A stretch of 64,000 nt of DNA from Colivivens sp963594655 (GCA_963594655.1 CAVBFD010000005.1:11644-75643); one strand, 5' to 3'; positions 26,847-36,557 are shown, numbered from the stretch's first letter. Notes: generated by a model from the letters alone, not told the origin. Translations and numbers: made by a program.

Positions 26847-27620
26847 TCATTCTTTCGTTATTTTCGTTCCGTGCAGTCCGTCAATGGCCGTGGCTTTGGT
26901 GATGATGACCTCCTTCACACCTGCGTCCACGGCGGACAGCGCGTTCTGCACCTTAGGTATCATACCGCCCTGAATCACCTTGGAGTCCACCAACCTGTGG
27001 AAGTCGTCACCGTTGATATGTCCAATCACGCTCTCGTCGTCATTCTCGTCCGCCAGTACCCCTGCCTTCTCGAAGCAGTACATGAGGGTCACGTCATAGA
27101 AGGCGGTCATGGCTTTCGCCACCTCTCCTGCGATGGTGTCGGCATTGGTGTTCAGCAGACTTCCCTTGCCGTCGTGTGTCAGCGGCGCCATGACAGGCAC
27201 GATGCCCGAGTCGATAAGCATGGCGAGGCGTGATCCGTCCACCTTGTCCACGTCGCCCACAAAACCGAAGTCCACCGGCACCGGACTCCTCCTGTGTGAC
27301 TTGATAACGTTCATGTCCGATCCCGTAAGTCCCAGTGCGTTGATGCCGCGCGCCTGCAACTGTGCCACTATGTTCTTGTTTACCAAGCCTCCATATACCA
27401 TGGTGACCACTTTCAGCATCTCCGCGTCGGTGACCCTGCGTCCGTCCACCATCTTGGTCTCTATCCCGAGCTGCGACGCAATCTTGGTGGCGCTCCTGCC
27501 GCCTCCGTGTACCAGAATCTTGTTTCCCTTAATAGCGGAGAAATCGTTGAGGAGTCTCTCCAGTGACTCTGGTTCCTCAACGATTTTTCCGCCAACCTTA
27601 ACTACTGTCAGTTGTGTCAT
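26847..27620 (-). CDS. argB: Acetylglutamate kinase
   Basis: 257 residues of the amino-acid kinase fold. Visible are the N-terminal VVKVGGKIV, the substrate loop VHGGGRSAT, GLTGSDMN and the nucleotide-binding region NTNADTIAGEVAKA and QGGMIPKV. It phosphorylates N-acetylglutamate (or N-succinylglutamate, the substrate reported in some Bacteroidetes arginine pathways) in arginine synthesis. Its ATG overlaps the aroK stop by 4 bases, indicating translational coupling in topA-aroK-argB. No other arginine gene is nearby. Confidence 0.93.
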   Translation of the reverse strand: MTQLTVVKVGGKIVEEPESLERLLNDFSAIKGNKILVHGGGRSATKIASQLGIETKMVDGRRVTDAEMLKVVTMVYGGLVNKNIVAQLQARGINALGLTGSDMNVIKSHRRSPVPVDFGFVGDVDKVDGSRLAMLIDSGIVPVMAPLTHDGKGSLLNTNADTIAGEVAKAMTAFYDVTLMYCFEKAGVLADENDDESVIGHINGDDFHRLVDSKVIQGGMIPKVQNALSAVDAGVKEVIITKATAIDGLHGTKITKE

Positions 27621-28150
27621 TTCTTTAGTATGTCTTTTATTTTGTCCACGTATCCGTCTATCTGTCTGTCGTCAGTGATGGTGTCTATAGTCACCTTGTA
27701 GTTCGCCCTGTTGTAGAACGGCTCCCTCTTCCTGAGCGATTGCCTGATATTCCCAATCAGTTCACTGTCGCTCTTGCCGTCCACCAGCGGACGTTTGGTC
27801 CCGCCCATCCGTATATGCGCCATCAGGGTCTCTGGCGACGCCTGTAGGTAGACAGTCCGCGCCCTGCGGTTCATCACGTCGATATTGTCGAAGAAGCAGG
27901 GTGTGCCGCCTCCCACCGCCAACACCAGACCGTCCTCGTCCACAGCCTCCGTCAGTGTCTGCCGTTCTATCTGCCTGAACCCGTCCTCGCCCTGCTCGGC
28001 GAATATCTGCGGTATGGTCTTGCCGGTCCGTTCCTCTATCAGCCAGTCGAGGTCGTGGAACACACGTCCCATACTGGCTGCCAGAGCTTTGCCGAGGGTG
28101 GTCTTGCCTGCCCCCATGTAGCCTACAAGTATGATATTGTCTTTCGCCAT
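27617..28150 (-). CDS. aroK: Shikimate kinase
   Basis: 177 residues from MAKDNIILVGYMGAGKTT, which contains the Walker A loop GYMGAGKT. DLDWLIEERTG binds magnesium and shikimate, GGGTPCF is the GGG shikimate loop and the lid carries TKRPLV. It makes shikimate 3-phosphate in aromatic amino acid synthesis. The chosen ATG shares one base with the topA stop (TGATG), and the C-terminus overlaps argB by 4 bases. An earlier in-frame start at 28225 would lie inside topA and add residues without family similarity. Confidence 0.95.
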   Translation of the reverse strand: MAKDNIILVGYMGAGKTTLGKALAASMGRVFHDLDWLIEERTGKTIPQIFAEQGEDGFRQIERQTLTEAVDEDGLVLAVGGGTPCFFDNIDVMNRRARTVYLQASPETLMAHIRMGGTKRPLVDGKSDSELIGNIRQSLRKREPFYNRANYKVTIDTITDDRQIDGYVDKIKDILKK

Positions 28151-30492
28151 CACTCTTCCGTCTTCTTCTTCCGTTCCTTGGCGGCAGCGTGTCTTGTCTC
28201 CTGGTTCTTGATAATCTCCAGACACTTCTCCGCCGTCAGGTCCATCGGACGCTCAACGCTCTTGGGCAACTTATAGTTCTTCCCCTTATAGAAAAGGTAT
28301 GGGCCGTAACGTCCACTGCGTACCTCCAGTTCCGGCTCTTCCTCAAAGCGCTTCATGTGCTTCTGGTCCTCAGCCACACGGTTGGCCTTGATTACCAGTA
28401 TCGCCTCGTTGAGGGTGATGGTGGTCGGGTCATGGCTGGCCGGCAGGGCCACGTACTTCTTGTTGTGGAGTACGTATGGACCGTAGCGTCCTGCGCCTAT
28501 CGTGACTGTCTCCCCCTCGAACTCGCCAAGGGTGCGTGGCAACTTGAACAGCTCCATCGCCTCCTCGAAGGTGATGGTCTGTATGCTCTGTCCCTTCTTC
28601 AGTTGCGCGAACCTTGGTTTGTCGGTGTCAGTCACACTGCCTATCTGTGCCACCGGACCGAACCGCCCGATTTTCACCGATACCGTCTTGCCGGTTGCGG
28701 GGTCAGTACCCAAGATACGCTCGCCGGTCTTATGCTCCGTCTTGTCGTGCATCGTCTTGTCCACCATCGGCTCGAAGTCCTTGTCGAAGTCATGTATCAT
28801 CTTCTTCCAGTCCGCCTTGCCCTCCGCAATCTCGTCGAACTCCTTCTCCACGTTGGCGGTGAAGTTATAGTCCATGATGCCGGGGAAGTACTCCATCAGG
28901 AAGTCGTTGACCACGATACCTATGTCGGTAGGCATCAACTTCGACTTCTCCTGTCCCACAGTCTCTGTCTTCTCTGTCTCCGTCACACTGCCGTCCTCCA
29001 GTGTAAGCACCTTATACTTTCGTTTCTCTCCAGCCTTGTTGTCCTTGACCACATACTCTCTGTTCTGTATGGTGGATATGGTAGGGGCGTAGGTGGAAGG
29101 GCGACCGATTCCAAGTTCCTCCAACTTGCGCACCAGACTCGCCTCGGTGTATCTCGGTGGTGCCTGTGTGTAGCGTTCGGTGGCGTGTACCTCCGATACT
29201 TTCAGTGACATTCCCTCCCTGATGTCCGACGGCAGACGTGTCTCCTCGTCCTCAGCCGACTCGTCCTCCACCGACTCGCGGTAGAGCTTCAGGAAACCGT
29301 CGAAGGTGACGACACTTCCTGTAGCCACGAACTCGTGTTCCATGCCGTCGATACTTATCTTTATGGTTGTGCGCTCTATCTCCGCGTCCGCCATCTGTGA
29401 AGCCAGTGTACGCTTCCATATCAGTTCATACAGATGACGCTCCTGTGCGGTGCCGGATATGTCGTGGTTCGACACGTAGGTGGGGCGAATCGCCTCGTGC
29501 GCCTCCTGCGCTCCCTTCGAGCTGGTCTGGTAGTTGCGTGTCTTACTGTACTTTTCGCCCCACTGCTTGACTATCTCGTCCTTGCTTGTGCCGAGACAGA
29601 GGGTGGAGAGGTTCACGGAGTCCGTACGCATGTATGTGATGAATCCCGACTCATAGAGGCGTTGTGCCACCATCATGGTCTGCGACACGGTGAATCCCAG
29701 TTTGCGCGCCGCCTCCTGCTGTAGGGTGGAGGTGGTGAACGGTGGGGCAGGGGTTCTCTTCGTCGGTTTCTTGGTAATCTCGGATATGGTGAACGACTTG
29801 CCCTTAAATGACTCGAGGAAAGCGCGCGCCTCCTCCACGGTGCCGAACCGTGTGTTCAGACTGGCGTGCAGGTCGGTCGTCTGTCCGTCTGCTGTCTCCA
29901 GTGTGAATATCGCGCTCACCTTATATGATGACTCCGGATGGAACTGCTCAATCTCACGCTCGCGCTCCACTATCAGTCTGACCGCCACCGACTGTACCCG
30001 TCCTGCCGACAGTGCCGGCTTGAGCTTCCTCCACAGCACCGGAGAGAGCTTGAAGCCCACGATACGGTCAAGCACACGCCGTGCCTGTTGCGCGTTCACG
30101 AGGTTTACGTCTATGGTTCTCGGGTGTTTGATGGCGTCGAGTATGGCGTTCTTCGTTATCTCGTGGAACACGATACGCTTGGTCTTGTCCACATCCAGTC
30201 CCAGTACCTGTGCCAGATGCCATGAGATGGCTTCCCCCTCACGGTCTTCATCGGATGCGAGCCATACCGTACCGGCATCCTCCGCGCTCTTCTTCAATGA
30301 CTTCACCAGATCCTGCTTGTCGTCGGGTATCTCGTACTCCGGCTCCAGACTGTCGAGGTCTATTCCAAATCCTTTCTTCTTCAGGTCGCGTATATGACCG
30401 TAGCTCGACATCACCTTATAGTCGTCACCAAGGAACTTTCCGAGAGTCTTGGCTTTCGCCGGAGACTCCACAATCACAAGGTTGTTCTGCAT
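28150..30492 (-). CDS. topA: DNA topoisomerase I
   Basis: 780 residues. The Toprim domain opens with VIVESPAKAKT and holds the acidic DEDREGEAISWHLA. The catalytic tyrosine is Tyr287 in FITYMRTDS. The C-terminus has no zinc-finger cysteines; instead there are repeats of the type G-R-F/Y-GP-Y (KIGRFGPVAQ, GAGRYGPYVLHNKKY, RSGRYGPYLFYKGKNY), as in other Bacteroidetes enzymes, and a Lys-rich tail. It relaxes negative supercoils. Promoter box at 30525-30532; first gene of a tightly coupled topA-aroK-argB operon. Confidence 0.97.
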   Translation of the reverse strand: MQNNLVIVESPAKAKTLGKFLGDDYKVMSSYGHIRDLKKKGFGIDLDSLEPEYEIPDDKQDLVKSLKKSAEDAGTVWLASDEDREGEAISWHLAQVLGLDVDKTKRIVFHEITKNAILDAIKHPRTIDVNLVNAQQARRVLDRIVGFKLSPVLWRKLKPALSAGRVQSVAVRLIVEREREIEQFHPESSYKVSAIFTLETADGQTTDLHASLNTRFGTVEEARAFLESFKGKSFTISEITKKPTKRTPAPPFTTSTLQQEAARKLGFTVSQTMMVAQRLYESGFITYMRTDSVNLSTLCLGTSKDEIVKQWGEKYSKTRNYQTSSKGAQEAHEAIRPTYVSNHDISGTAQERHLYELIWKRTLASQMADAEIERTTIKISIDGMEHEFVATGSVVTFDGFLKLYRESVEDESAEDEETRLPSDIREGMSLKVSEVHATERYTQAPPRYTEASLVRKLEELGIGRPSTYAPTISTIQNREYVVKDNKAGEKRKYKVLTLEDGSVTETEKTETVGQEKSKLMPTDIGIVVNDFLMEYFPGIMDYNFTANVEKEFDEIAEGKADWKKMIHDFDKDFEPMVDKTMHDKTEHKTGERILGTDPATGKTVSVKIGRFGPVAQIGSVTDTDKPRFAQLKKGQSIQTITFEEAMELFKLPRTLGEFEGETVTIGAGRYGPYVLHNKKYVALPASHDPTTITLNEAILVIKANRVAEDQKHMKRFEEEPELEVRSGRYGPYLFYKGKNYKLPKSVERPMDLTAEKCLEIIKNQETRHAAAKERKKKTEE

Positions 30493-30524
30493 CTTCGTTT
30501 TCTATTATTACAGTTTTCGGGCTG

Positions 30525-30532
30525 CAAATGTA
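30525..30532 (-). promoter_or_regulatory. -7 promoter box of topA-aroK-argB
   Basis: On the minus strand TACATTTG fits TAnnTTTG, 32 bases upstream of the topA ATG. It lies directly behind the terminator of the gld operon (30534-30578). Confidence 0.6.
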
Positions 30533-30533
30533 T

Positions 30534-30578
30534 CAAAAAAGATTCTTGCCGCATATATAATAAGGTGATAAAAGAATC
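30534..30578 (-). terminator. Terminator of the type IX secretion operon
   Basis: On the minus strand GATTCTT (30572-30578) pairs with AAGAATC (30541-30547), followed by six Ts (30534-30540). The loop carries TATCACCTTATTATATATG. It lies about 45 bases after gldN. Confidence 0.6.
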
Positions 30579-30621
30579 GTTTTTATGTTTTATTATTATC
30601 TCCACGGCACTTTCAGACAGC

Positions 30622-31692
30622 TCAGTGTCTCTGTCTGCGTACCGACACTCTCGGTGCGCTGCTGCCAGAGGAGGTACTGCTCTTTGCACTCTTTTCAGCT
30701 TTGCTTGTGCTGCGGGCTGTCGTGCGTGAAGCCCTTGTAACCGTCTTCTTCGTCTTCTTCGCCGTTGCCTCCGCTGCTGCGATGGAGTCGCGTCTTGCCA
30801 GTTCGGCTGAGTCAACAGGTGTCGCCCAGATATGGCTCTCGAAGTCCTTCATCTGCTGCTCGATACGCTTCTGTTCCTTTACTATGGCTGAGTCGCTGGC
30901 GGCGGTCTGCGCGAGCGATTTCCCCTGCATGTTGGTCGTCATGTATATCTTGCCCTTGTACTGGTTGGTGGCGAAGAAGTCCGCCATCGACATGGCGGCG
31001 GCGTTGTTGATGTTGCTTGTCATGACCATGTGCTGGTTCAGATACGGCTCCACGTCATCTATCTTGACCCAGAACAGCGGATATTTGGTGCTGCCCCCCT
31101 CGTCGTCCATCGTGAAGATGTCGGCGTTCCTGTGGAGTACGGGACAGATGGCCACCACACGGCTGTGGTAAGTGGCGGTGTTCTGGTCGAAGTAACTGCT
31201 CTCCTTGACGAAGTAACTCAGCACCTCCTCCGACGGCACTCTGCTCTGGTCCACCTTGATGCTGTTCCCCTCAATCTCGTAGGGTATCTCATAACGGTCG
31301 AGCATGTCCTTGAAGTGCATGCGGTTCTCCTTGGTGAAGTTCTCCGTGCCGTTTATGTCATACACGTATGCCGGAATCTTGCCCACATTAAGCAGTTGGA
31401 AAAGCAGGGTGAACAGGTTGACACGTCCGTCTGTAGGTTCAATCGGGTAATACAGTGGGGCGTTCTCGTCCTGCTTCAGGTTCAGTTCCCTGTACAGGTC
31501 GCGCCGCCAAACCACCTCCTCCGGCATGTTCACCGCAGTGGGGAACATCAGACTTGCCCTGCTGGTGGCCTGTGCCGCCGCCTTGGTGTCAGACTTCGCT
31601 TTGTTTGCCGCTATACGGCTTTTCGCCGGTTGCGCGCTTGCGGTAAGGACGAACGCCAAACCTGCCAATGCCATTATTATCGTTCTCTTCAT
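30622..31692 (-). CDS. gldN: Type IX secretion ring protein GldN/PorN
   Basis: 356 residues with a signal peptide (MKRTIIMALAGLAFVLTASAQ). The conserved body (VVWRRDLYRELNLKQDENAPLYYP region, LFTLLFQLLNVGKIPAYVYD, SRVPSEEVLSYFVKE) spans about 50-270. The C-terminal 70 residues are Ala/Ser/Lys-rich and probably disordered (KTKKTVTRASRTTARSTS), longer and more basic than needed for the fold. GldN forms the periplasmic ring with the GldK lipoprotein around the type IX translocon. It is last in the operon behind gldM with 36 bases between. Confidence 0.93.
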   Translation of the reverse strand: MKRTIIMALAGLAFVLTASAQPAKSRIAANKAKSDTKAAAQATSRASLMFPTAVNMPEEVVWRRDLYRELNLKQDENAPLYYPIEPTDGRVNLFTLLFQLLNVGKIPAYVYDINGTENFTKENRMHFKDMLDRYEIPYEIEGNSIKVDQSRVPSEEVLSYFVKESSYFDQNTATYHSRVVAICPVLHRNADIFTMDDEGGSTKYPLFWVKIDDVEPYLNQHMVMTSNINNAAAMSMADFFATNQYKGKIYMTTNMQGKSLAQTAASDSAIVKEQKRIEQQMKDFESHIWATPVDSAELARRDSIAAAEATAKKTKKTVTRASRTTARSTSKAEKSAKSSTSSGSSAPRVSVRRQRH

Positions 31693-31728
31693 GTCTGTTC
31701 TTGTATTTATAACCTGTGAAGGTTCATG

Positions 31729-33297
31729 TCAATTTACTATCACTTCCATTGCCGTCGGCAGCACCCTCTCGATACCGTCAGGCCCTACGGCGTGTACACG
31801 GGAGATGTAGAACCTGCGTCCCCGCTTGAGCTTACGGAACATCTCGCGCTGGCGGTCAGTGAAACTTGCCGATTTCGACACCTCGGGTATGGCGTTGCCC
31901 ATCCCGTCGAAGAACGTCGCCTCGAACGAAGTCACCTTGAACTCTATGTCGAGCAGTCCGTCGTCTATCGCCGCCTTTATTCCCTCCGCCTTCAGCAAGG
32001 CAGCCACACTTATCGGCAGTCCGCCCTTGTACCTGCTGGCAGTCCCCTCCTTGTCGGTGTAACTGATGTAAGCCGTCGGGTCGGGCAGTTTCCTCACATG
32101 GAAGGTGAACTTGCCCATCTCCTGTTGTCTGCCCTCGTTTTCCGCGGTGACGGTGATTACCGCATCCGATCCCACCTTGGAAGGCACGGCTATGTACTGT
32201 CCGTCACCTTTCTTGGTGAGCGTGCCGCCTGTCATGGTGGCGTTAATCTTGTTCGCCGGCACTCCCGGGACACTCACACTGATGGGGTTCTGGTAACCTG
32301 CGTAAAGCATGTTCATCATGGTGGCGGACACGGTGGCGGTAGGGTCAACTACCGTGTAGGGCTGTGTGAAGTCCCTGCGTATGGTCTCGCCGTTGCCGTT
32401 TCGCATGAGGAGGTACCCCCTGAGGGTGAACTCCCCTGTGGAGTTGCAGACGGTCTCATAACGTCCGTTGTGGGACTTGAGCAGGGTATTGTCTATGTAG
32501 ATGTCCGGACGCGCGGTGGTGTCTACAGCCGCCATGATAATCTGGGCGGAGAACTTGCCTCCGCGGACTACCGTCTGTGAGGTCGGAATCACGTAGGCGT
32601 TGATCTCGTTCACCCTCACGTCCTTGATGTCGATATTTGACACCAGCTGGTGGAGTACCGCCCCCTCCGCGCTTCTCACGTCGCTCTGCAACTTGGACAG
32701 GAGGGTGACTGACGCTATGGCTGGGGTGTTCTCGAACATGTACTGTTGCCAGTTCTTCCCCTGGATTTTCCCTTTTGCCGGCACGTCGGTGGACAGGTTG
32801 TCGGCCACAATCTTCTTCATCCCCGGGTCGTTGATCATCCCGGTGATGTATTCCCTGTAGGACTTGATGGCCAGATACAGTTTCTTTCCCTTGCCGACAC
32901 CCGGAGCGAGCATGACATGAGTGGACGCTTCCAGATTGTCCTTGTGCTTTATGTCGTGGATGTCTCCGTCGTCCCCGTCCGCGTCGTGTACGATGTCCCA
33001 CTTCAGACTTTCAGCCAACTGGTAGAGGGAGTCCGACTTGGAGTGCAGCAGCTGGGCTTTCTCGTGCCACTCGCGTGTCTTCTCCGGGTTCGTCTTCATC
33101 GCCTCGTCCAGAGCCTTGTAGAGTGCCTCGTTCTGTGACGTGGCGTTCTGCTTGGTCCGGTTGAGTCCCTCGTCCACGAGCGAGAATCCGTTGAGTACGT
33201 CCGAACTGATGTTCAACGCGAGCATTGCCATCAGCACGACGTACATCAGATTAATCATCTTCTGACGTGGAGACAGTTTCCTTTTCCTTATAGCCAT
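31729..33297 (-). CDS. gldM: Type IX secretion motor shaft protein GldM/PorM
   Basis: 522 residues. A short cytoplasmic N-terminus (RKRKLSPRQKMINLMY) precedes one membrane helix (VVLMAMLALNISSDVL, about 20-36) and a long periplasmic region of four domains: helical D1 to about 220 and beta-rich D2-D4 afterwards (VIPTSQTVVRGGKFSAQI, GYQNPISVSVPGVP). This is the GldM architecture known from gliding Bacteroidetes. With GldL it uses proton flow to drive protein export through the outer membrane. The ATG is 5 bases downstream of the gldL stop. Confidence 0.95.
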   Translation of the reverse strand: MAIRKRKLSPRQKMINLMYVVLMAMLALNISSDVLNGFSLVDEGLNRTKQNATSQNEALYKALDEAMKTNPEKTREWHEKAQLLHSKSDSLYQLAESLKWDIVHDADGDDGDIHDIKHKDNLEASTHVMLAPGVGKGKKLYLAIKSYREYITGMINDPGMKKIVADNLSTDVPAKGKIQGKNWQQYMFENTPAIASVTLLSKLQSDVRSAEGAVLHQLVSNIDIKDVRVNEINAYVIPTSQTVVRGGKFSAQIIMAAVDTTARPDIYIDNTLLKSHNGRYETVCNSTGEFTLRGYLLMRNGNGETIRRDFTQPYTVVDPTATVSATMMNMLYAGYQNPISVSVPGVPANKINATMTGGTLTKKGDGQYIAVPSKVGSDAVITVTAENEGRQQEMGKFTFHVRKLPDPTAYISYTDKEGTASRYKGGLPISVAALLKAEGIKAAIDDGLLDIEFKVTSFEATFFDGMGNAIPEVSKSASFTDRQREMFRKLKRGRRFYISRVHAVGPDGIERVLPTAMEVIVN

Positions 33298-33302
33298 GTC
33301 TG

Positions 33303-34085
33303 TTACCCTTCACTCTTGGTTATTGGACCGGTCATGTTCACCTTCAGCGCCTCCACCATCCTTGCGTAAAGTCTGTTCAGTTCCTCCAGTTGGGCGGCGA
33401 GTCGGGTGGTCTGCTCGTTCACATTGTCTATCGTGGCGCTCTGTGTCCCGACACTGCGCAGCTGCATCTCATAGAAACGGTTGATGCCTGTAAGCGTGCG
33501 GTTCATGTTCTCCATCTCCTCCGAGTCGCGCGTGAGTCGTGCCGACTGCTCTGCCACCATCTTGAGAGTTTCTGTAAGTTCGTTCAGTTGGTCCACATAT
33601 TTCTGCGTAGCCTCCTGCATCTCAGGACTCATGCCGTTGAACTGAGCCGACGACATGACGGGAGAGGCGGCTATCGCTCCTGCCAGTTGCGCCGGGTCGA
33701 TGGTCTCACCTGTTGATATAGAATCAGTTGATTCGCAACCGACAGGCACTGCCCCTGTTGACACCGTTCCGTTGATGATGACCGTACCGTTGACCGCGTT
33801 GGTTGCGCCCTCTGTCTCACCTGTCTTCTCCTTGTCCTCCGCCTTTTCCCTCTTGTCCTCGTCGTACGGCCGTTCAAAGCCCGCGAGGAAGAAGACGATG
33901 ACCTCCGTTCCCATACCGAGGAACAGCATCAGGTCAGCTCCTGCTATATGTGTCAACTTGAACAGTGCGCCCAGGATGACGATTGACGCTCCCCAACTGT
34001 ACGCGTAATTCAGGAACATCTGTCCCGGTCTGCTGTCCATCCAGATCTGCATTCTGGATACTATATTCTTTTTCTTCTTAGCCAT
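33303..34085 (-). CDS. gldL: Type IX secretion motor stator protein GldL/PorL
   Basis: 260 residues. Two membrane helices are visible at about 24-45 and 48-66 (WGASIVILGALFKLTHIAG and MLFLGMGTEVIVFFLAGFE) with the conserved Lys in LFKLTH and Glu in GTEVIV that line the proton path. The remainder is cytoplasmic: an acidic linker, a Thr/Gly-rich variable stretch, then coiled coil (about 180-250, LNELTETLKMVAEQSARL and on). It pairs with GldM as the energy-converting motor. Operon position between gldK and gldM is canonical. Confidence 0.95.
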   Translation of the reverse strand: MAKKKKNIVSRMQIWMDSRPGQMFLNYAYSWGASIVILGALFKLTHIAGADLMLFLGMGTEVIVFFLAGFERPYDEDKREKAEDKEKTGETEGATNAVNGTVIINGTVSTGAVPVGCESTDSISTGETIDPAQLAGAIAASPVMSSAQFNGMSPEMQEATQKYVDQLNELTETLKMVAEQSARLTRDSEEMENMNRTLTGINRFYEMQLRSVGTQSATIDNVNEQTTRLAAQLEELNRLYARMVEALKVNMTGPITKSEG

Positions 34086-34133
34086 TCTTCAGTAACGTTT
34101 ATGTATGGTTGTTGTGTATTGTGTCCTCGTTGT

Positions 34134-35564
34134 CTATCTCTTCTGTTTGGTGGCGGTGCCTACCTGGGTTCTCACGCACCTGAAGCCGATGAACGACCGT
34201 CCGACGTTCTGGTATTCGGATGTGCGCCACGCTGACTTGATGAAACTCTCAGGGTCTTTCCACGAACCTCCGCGTACCGACTTCCGCTTCAGTGCGTAAG
34301 GGTCTTCTATGGCGGCGTTGTAGGTGAGTGTCGGGTTCATGTCGCTCATCGACAGGATTCCGGCCTCCGTATAGACGGTGGAGGTCCATTCCGCCGCGTT
34401 TCCCGCCATGTCGTACAGCCCGTTGGAGTTGGCTGAGTATATTCCCACCTTAGAGGTTATCAGGTTGCCGTCCTTGGTGTAGTTGCCCCTGTCGGGTTTG
34501 AAGTTGGCATAGTAGCAGCCCTTGTCGCTCTTGACATCCTCGTTCTCCCATGGCAGTTCGTTGCCGTCCTTGCCACGCGCGGCGTACTCCCACTCAGCCT
34601 CGGTCGGGAGCCTGTACCGCTGTATGAACTTGGCGTTGGCGCCGAGTCCACGGAGGAGGTAGTCAGTCCTCCAGTTGCAGTAGGCGTTCGCCTGTTCCCA
34701 GGACACGCCCACCACAGGGTAGTCGTTGTAGTTGGGGTGACTGAAATAGAGCCGCATGTATATCTCGTTCTCCGCATTCTGGAAATCGTTTATCCAACAG
34801 GTGGTGTCGGGGTAGACGTTCACTATATAGGTGTTCACGAAGTCCCACATGCTGGAGAGGGGACGTGTGATGGACTCGCGGTGAATCCGTCCCTCATCGT
34901 CGATGTAGGCGGTGTCCTTGGAAATCATCACCACCTCGTCGGGGTCGGTCTTGATGTCTGTGTTGAGGTTCCTCTCCTCCGGGTTCAGACGGTACTTCCG
35001 TTTAGCCGCCATGGCATAGTCGAACGTCTCGTAGCGGTAGTTCATCTGGCTTGCGTCCAACATCTTGGAACCGTCGAAGGGATGGTGCGTGTAGACACTG
35101 TTGAGAATCTCCGTCTCCTGCTCGTCGGGATTCCTCCATGGCAACGGCTTGGCCCAGTTGAGGTGCGGAGTCACAGGGTCTCCGTTCTTGTCTTCCTCAA
35201 TCCTGTATTCGTCGTACCCGGCGTCGGCGAGCCGCTCACGTATGATGGAGTCGCGCACCCACTGCACGAACTGTCTGTATTTTGAATTGGTCACCTCTGT
35301 CTCGTCCATCCAGAACGCGTCCACGGAAATCTCCCTTTCCGGCATCTTCTTTCCCCACAGGCTGTCCACCTTGTCCGTACCCATCTTCAGCGAACCGCGT
35401 CTGATGAGTACCATCCCGTACGGAGCGGGTTCCTGGACAGAGGTCCCTCCCACACCGGTCACTTCCCCTCCCAGAGCGTCGGCGTTGCCGCCACGGCTGC
35501 TCATGCATGATATGACGACGGCCGACAGGACCAGAATGCCTATTGCGATAAATCCTTTTCTCAT
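34134..35564 (-). CDS. gldK: Type IX secretion lipoprotein GldK/PorK
   Basis: 476 residues. A lipoprotein signal with lipobox VVISC places the acylated Cys near residue 20. The body has a formylglycine-generating-enzyme-like (sulfatase-modifying factor) fold: GSLKMGTDK, FWMDETEVTNSKYRQFVQW, YPVVGVSWEQANAYCNWR, RLPTEAEWEYAARGG-like RGKDGN, GLYDMAGNAAEWTS, VRGGSWKDPES, IGFRCVR. In GldK the fold is structural rather than catalytic. It builds the ring with GldN at the outer membrane. It lies 51 bases after porP and 48 before gldL. Confidence 0.95.
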   Translation of the reverse strand: MRKGFIAIGILVLSAVVISCMSSRGGNADALGGEVTGVGGTSVQEPAPYGMVLIRRGSLKMGTDKVDSLWGKKMPEREISVDAFWMDETEVTNSKYRQFVQWVRDSIIRERLADAGYDEYRIEEDKNGDPVTPHLNWAKPLPWRNPDEQETEILNSVYTHHPFDGSKMLDASQMNYRYETFDYAMAAKRKYRLNPEERNLNTDIKTDPDEVVMISKDTAYIDDEGRIHRESITRPLSSMWDFVNTYIVNVYPDTTCWINDFQNAENEIYMRLYFSHPNYNDYPVVGVSWEQANAYCNWRTDYLLRGLGANAKFIQRYRLPTEAEWEYAARGKDGNELPWENEDVKSDKGCYYANFKPDRGNYTKDGNLITSKVGIYSANSNGLYDMAGNAAEWTSTVYTEAGILSMSDMNPTLTYNAAIEDPYALKRKSVRGGSWKDPESFIKSAWRTSEYQNVGRSFIGFRCVRTQVGTATKQKR

Positions 35565-35615
35565 ATATTCTCTTACTCTCGATTTTATGTCTTAGTGTCC
35601 TTCTTTTTATATACC

Positions 35616-36557
35616 CTACAGGAACCTGACACTCTTGTGCAGGTTCTTGCCTTTCTTGAACAGGTCGAGGCTTGTCTTGTACCTCAGCACTATCTCGTGC
35701 GCGCCGTTCTGCAGACCCACACCCTGGGTGTACATCTGGTATGAATAGCCCAACTGTATTCCATGGAAGTAACCACCAATCATCACTGTGGCGGAGATGT
35801 CAGGACTGTAACCGATACCTGCGTAGAACTGCCTTGATTCAAACTCGTACGTGCATTTGCACTGGATGTCCTCTCTCCACGACTGGAAATCAGACTGAAC
35901 CATTACGGCTGGCTGTAGAGATAATAACGTGTTTTTTATCTTAATATTGCCTCCTGCCATGAAATAAAGCACCCGTGAGATGTCCAGTTGGTATTTTTCG
36001 CCAATGTTGACCGTGGGCGACATCAGGTGCTGCGCCGACAGTCCCGCCCACAGTTTGGGACTGTAGTAATACACCCCGGCTCCCAGGTCGAGTGTCTTCC
36101 CTTCGGTGGACGAGGTGGGGAAGGCCGGGTCGCTCGCGTCCTCCAGTATCATGTCCCCTGGGTCGATGGTCTCGCTCATCATCGCCCCCTGCACACCTAT
36201 CGCCAGTCGCCCTTTCTCACCTATCTTCATGTTGAAGGCGTATTGCAGTGAAATCTGTGTGGTCTTGAAGATTCCCAGTTCGTCGCTCAACAGACTGACG
36301 CCGGCACCGTGTCGGGGACTGAGGATGTAGATGGGCATACTGGCCCCGGCATACATGGTGCGTGGGGCGTTGTCATATCCTGCCATCTGTAGCGAATAGG
36401 CTATCGCCACGTCCAGCAGTCCCTCTGTTCCCGCTACGGCAGGGTTGTAGAACGACTTCAGTGTGGTGAAGTCTGAGTACTGCACGTCCCACTGCGCCCG
36501 GACTGGCTGGGCGGCGAGTCCAAGTAGGGTGAGGAGTATGGGGATTAGTCTTTTCAT
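35616..36557 (-). CDS. Type IX secretion outer-membrane protein PorP/SprF family
   Basis: 313 residues with signal peptide (MKRLIPILLTLLGLAAQPVRAQ). DVQYSDFTTLKSFYNPAVAGT is the family opening (here residues about 23-43), followed by beta-strand-rich repeats ending in a barrel, with YSPKLWAGLSAQHLMSPT and MIGGYFHGIQLGYSY. Family members are 14-stranded or similar outer-membrane proteins linked to attachment or secretion of partner proteins. I start at ATG 36557 because the alternative TTG one codon upstream has no support. The gene starts 3 bases after the HD phosphohydrolase stop and leads the gldKLMN block. Confidence 0.9.
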   Translation of the reverse strand: MKRLIPILLTLLGLAAQPVRAQWDVQYSDFTTLKSFYNPAVAGTEGLLDVAIAYSLQMAGYDNAPRTMYAGASMPIYILSPRHGAGVSLLSDELGIFKTTQISLQYAFNMKIGEKGRLAIGVQGAMMSETIDPGDMILEDASDPAFPTSSTEGKTLDLGAGVYYYSPKLWAGLSAQHLMSPTVNIGEKYQLDISRVLYFMAGGNIKIKNTLLSLQPAVMVQSDFQSWREDIQCKCTYEFESRQFYAGIGYSPDISATVMIGGYFHGIQLGYSYQMYTQGVGLQNGAHEIVLRYKTSLDLFKKGKNLHKSVRFL

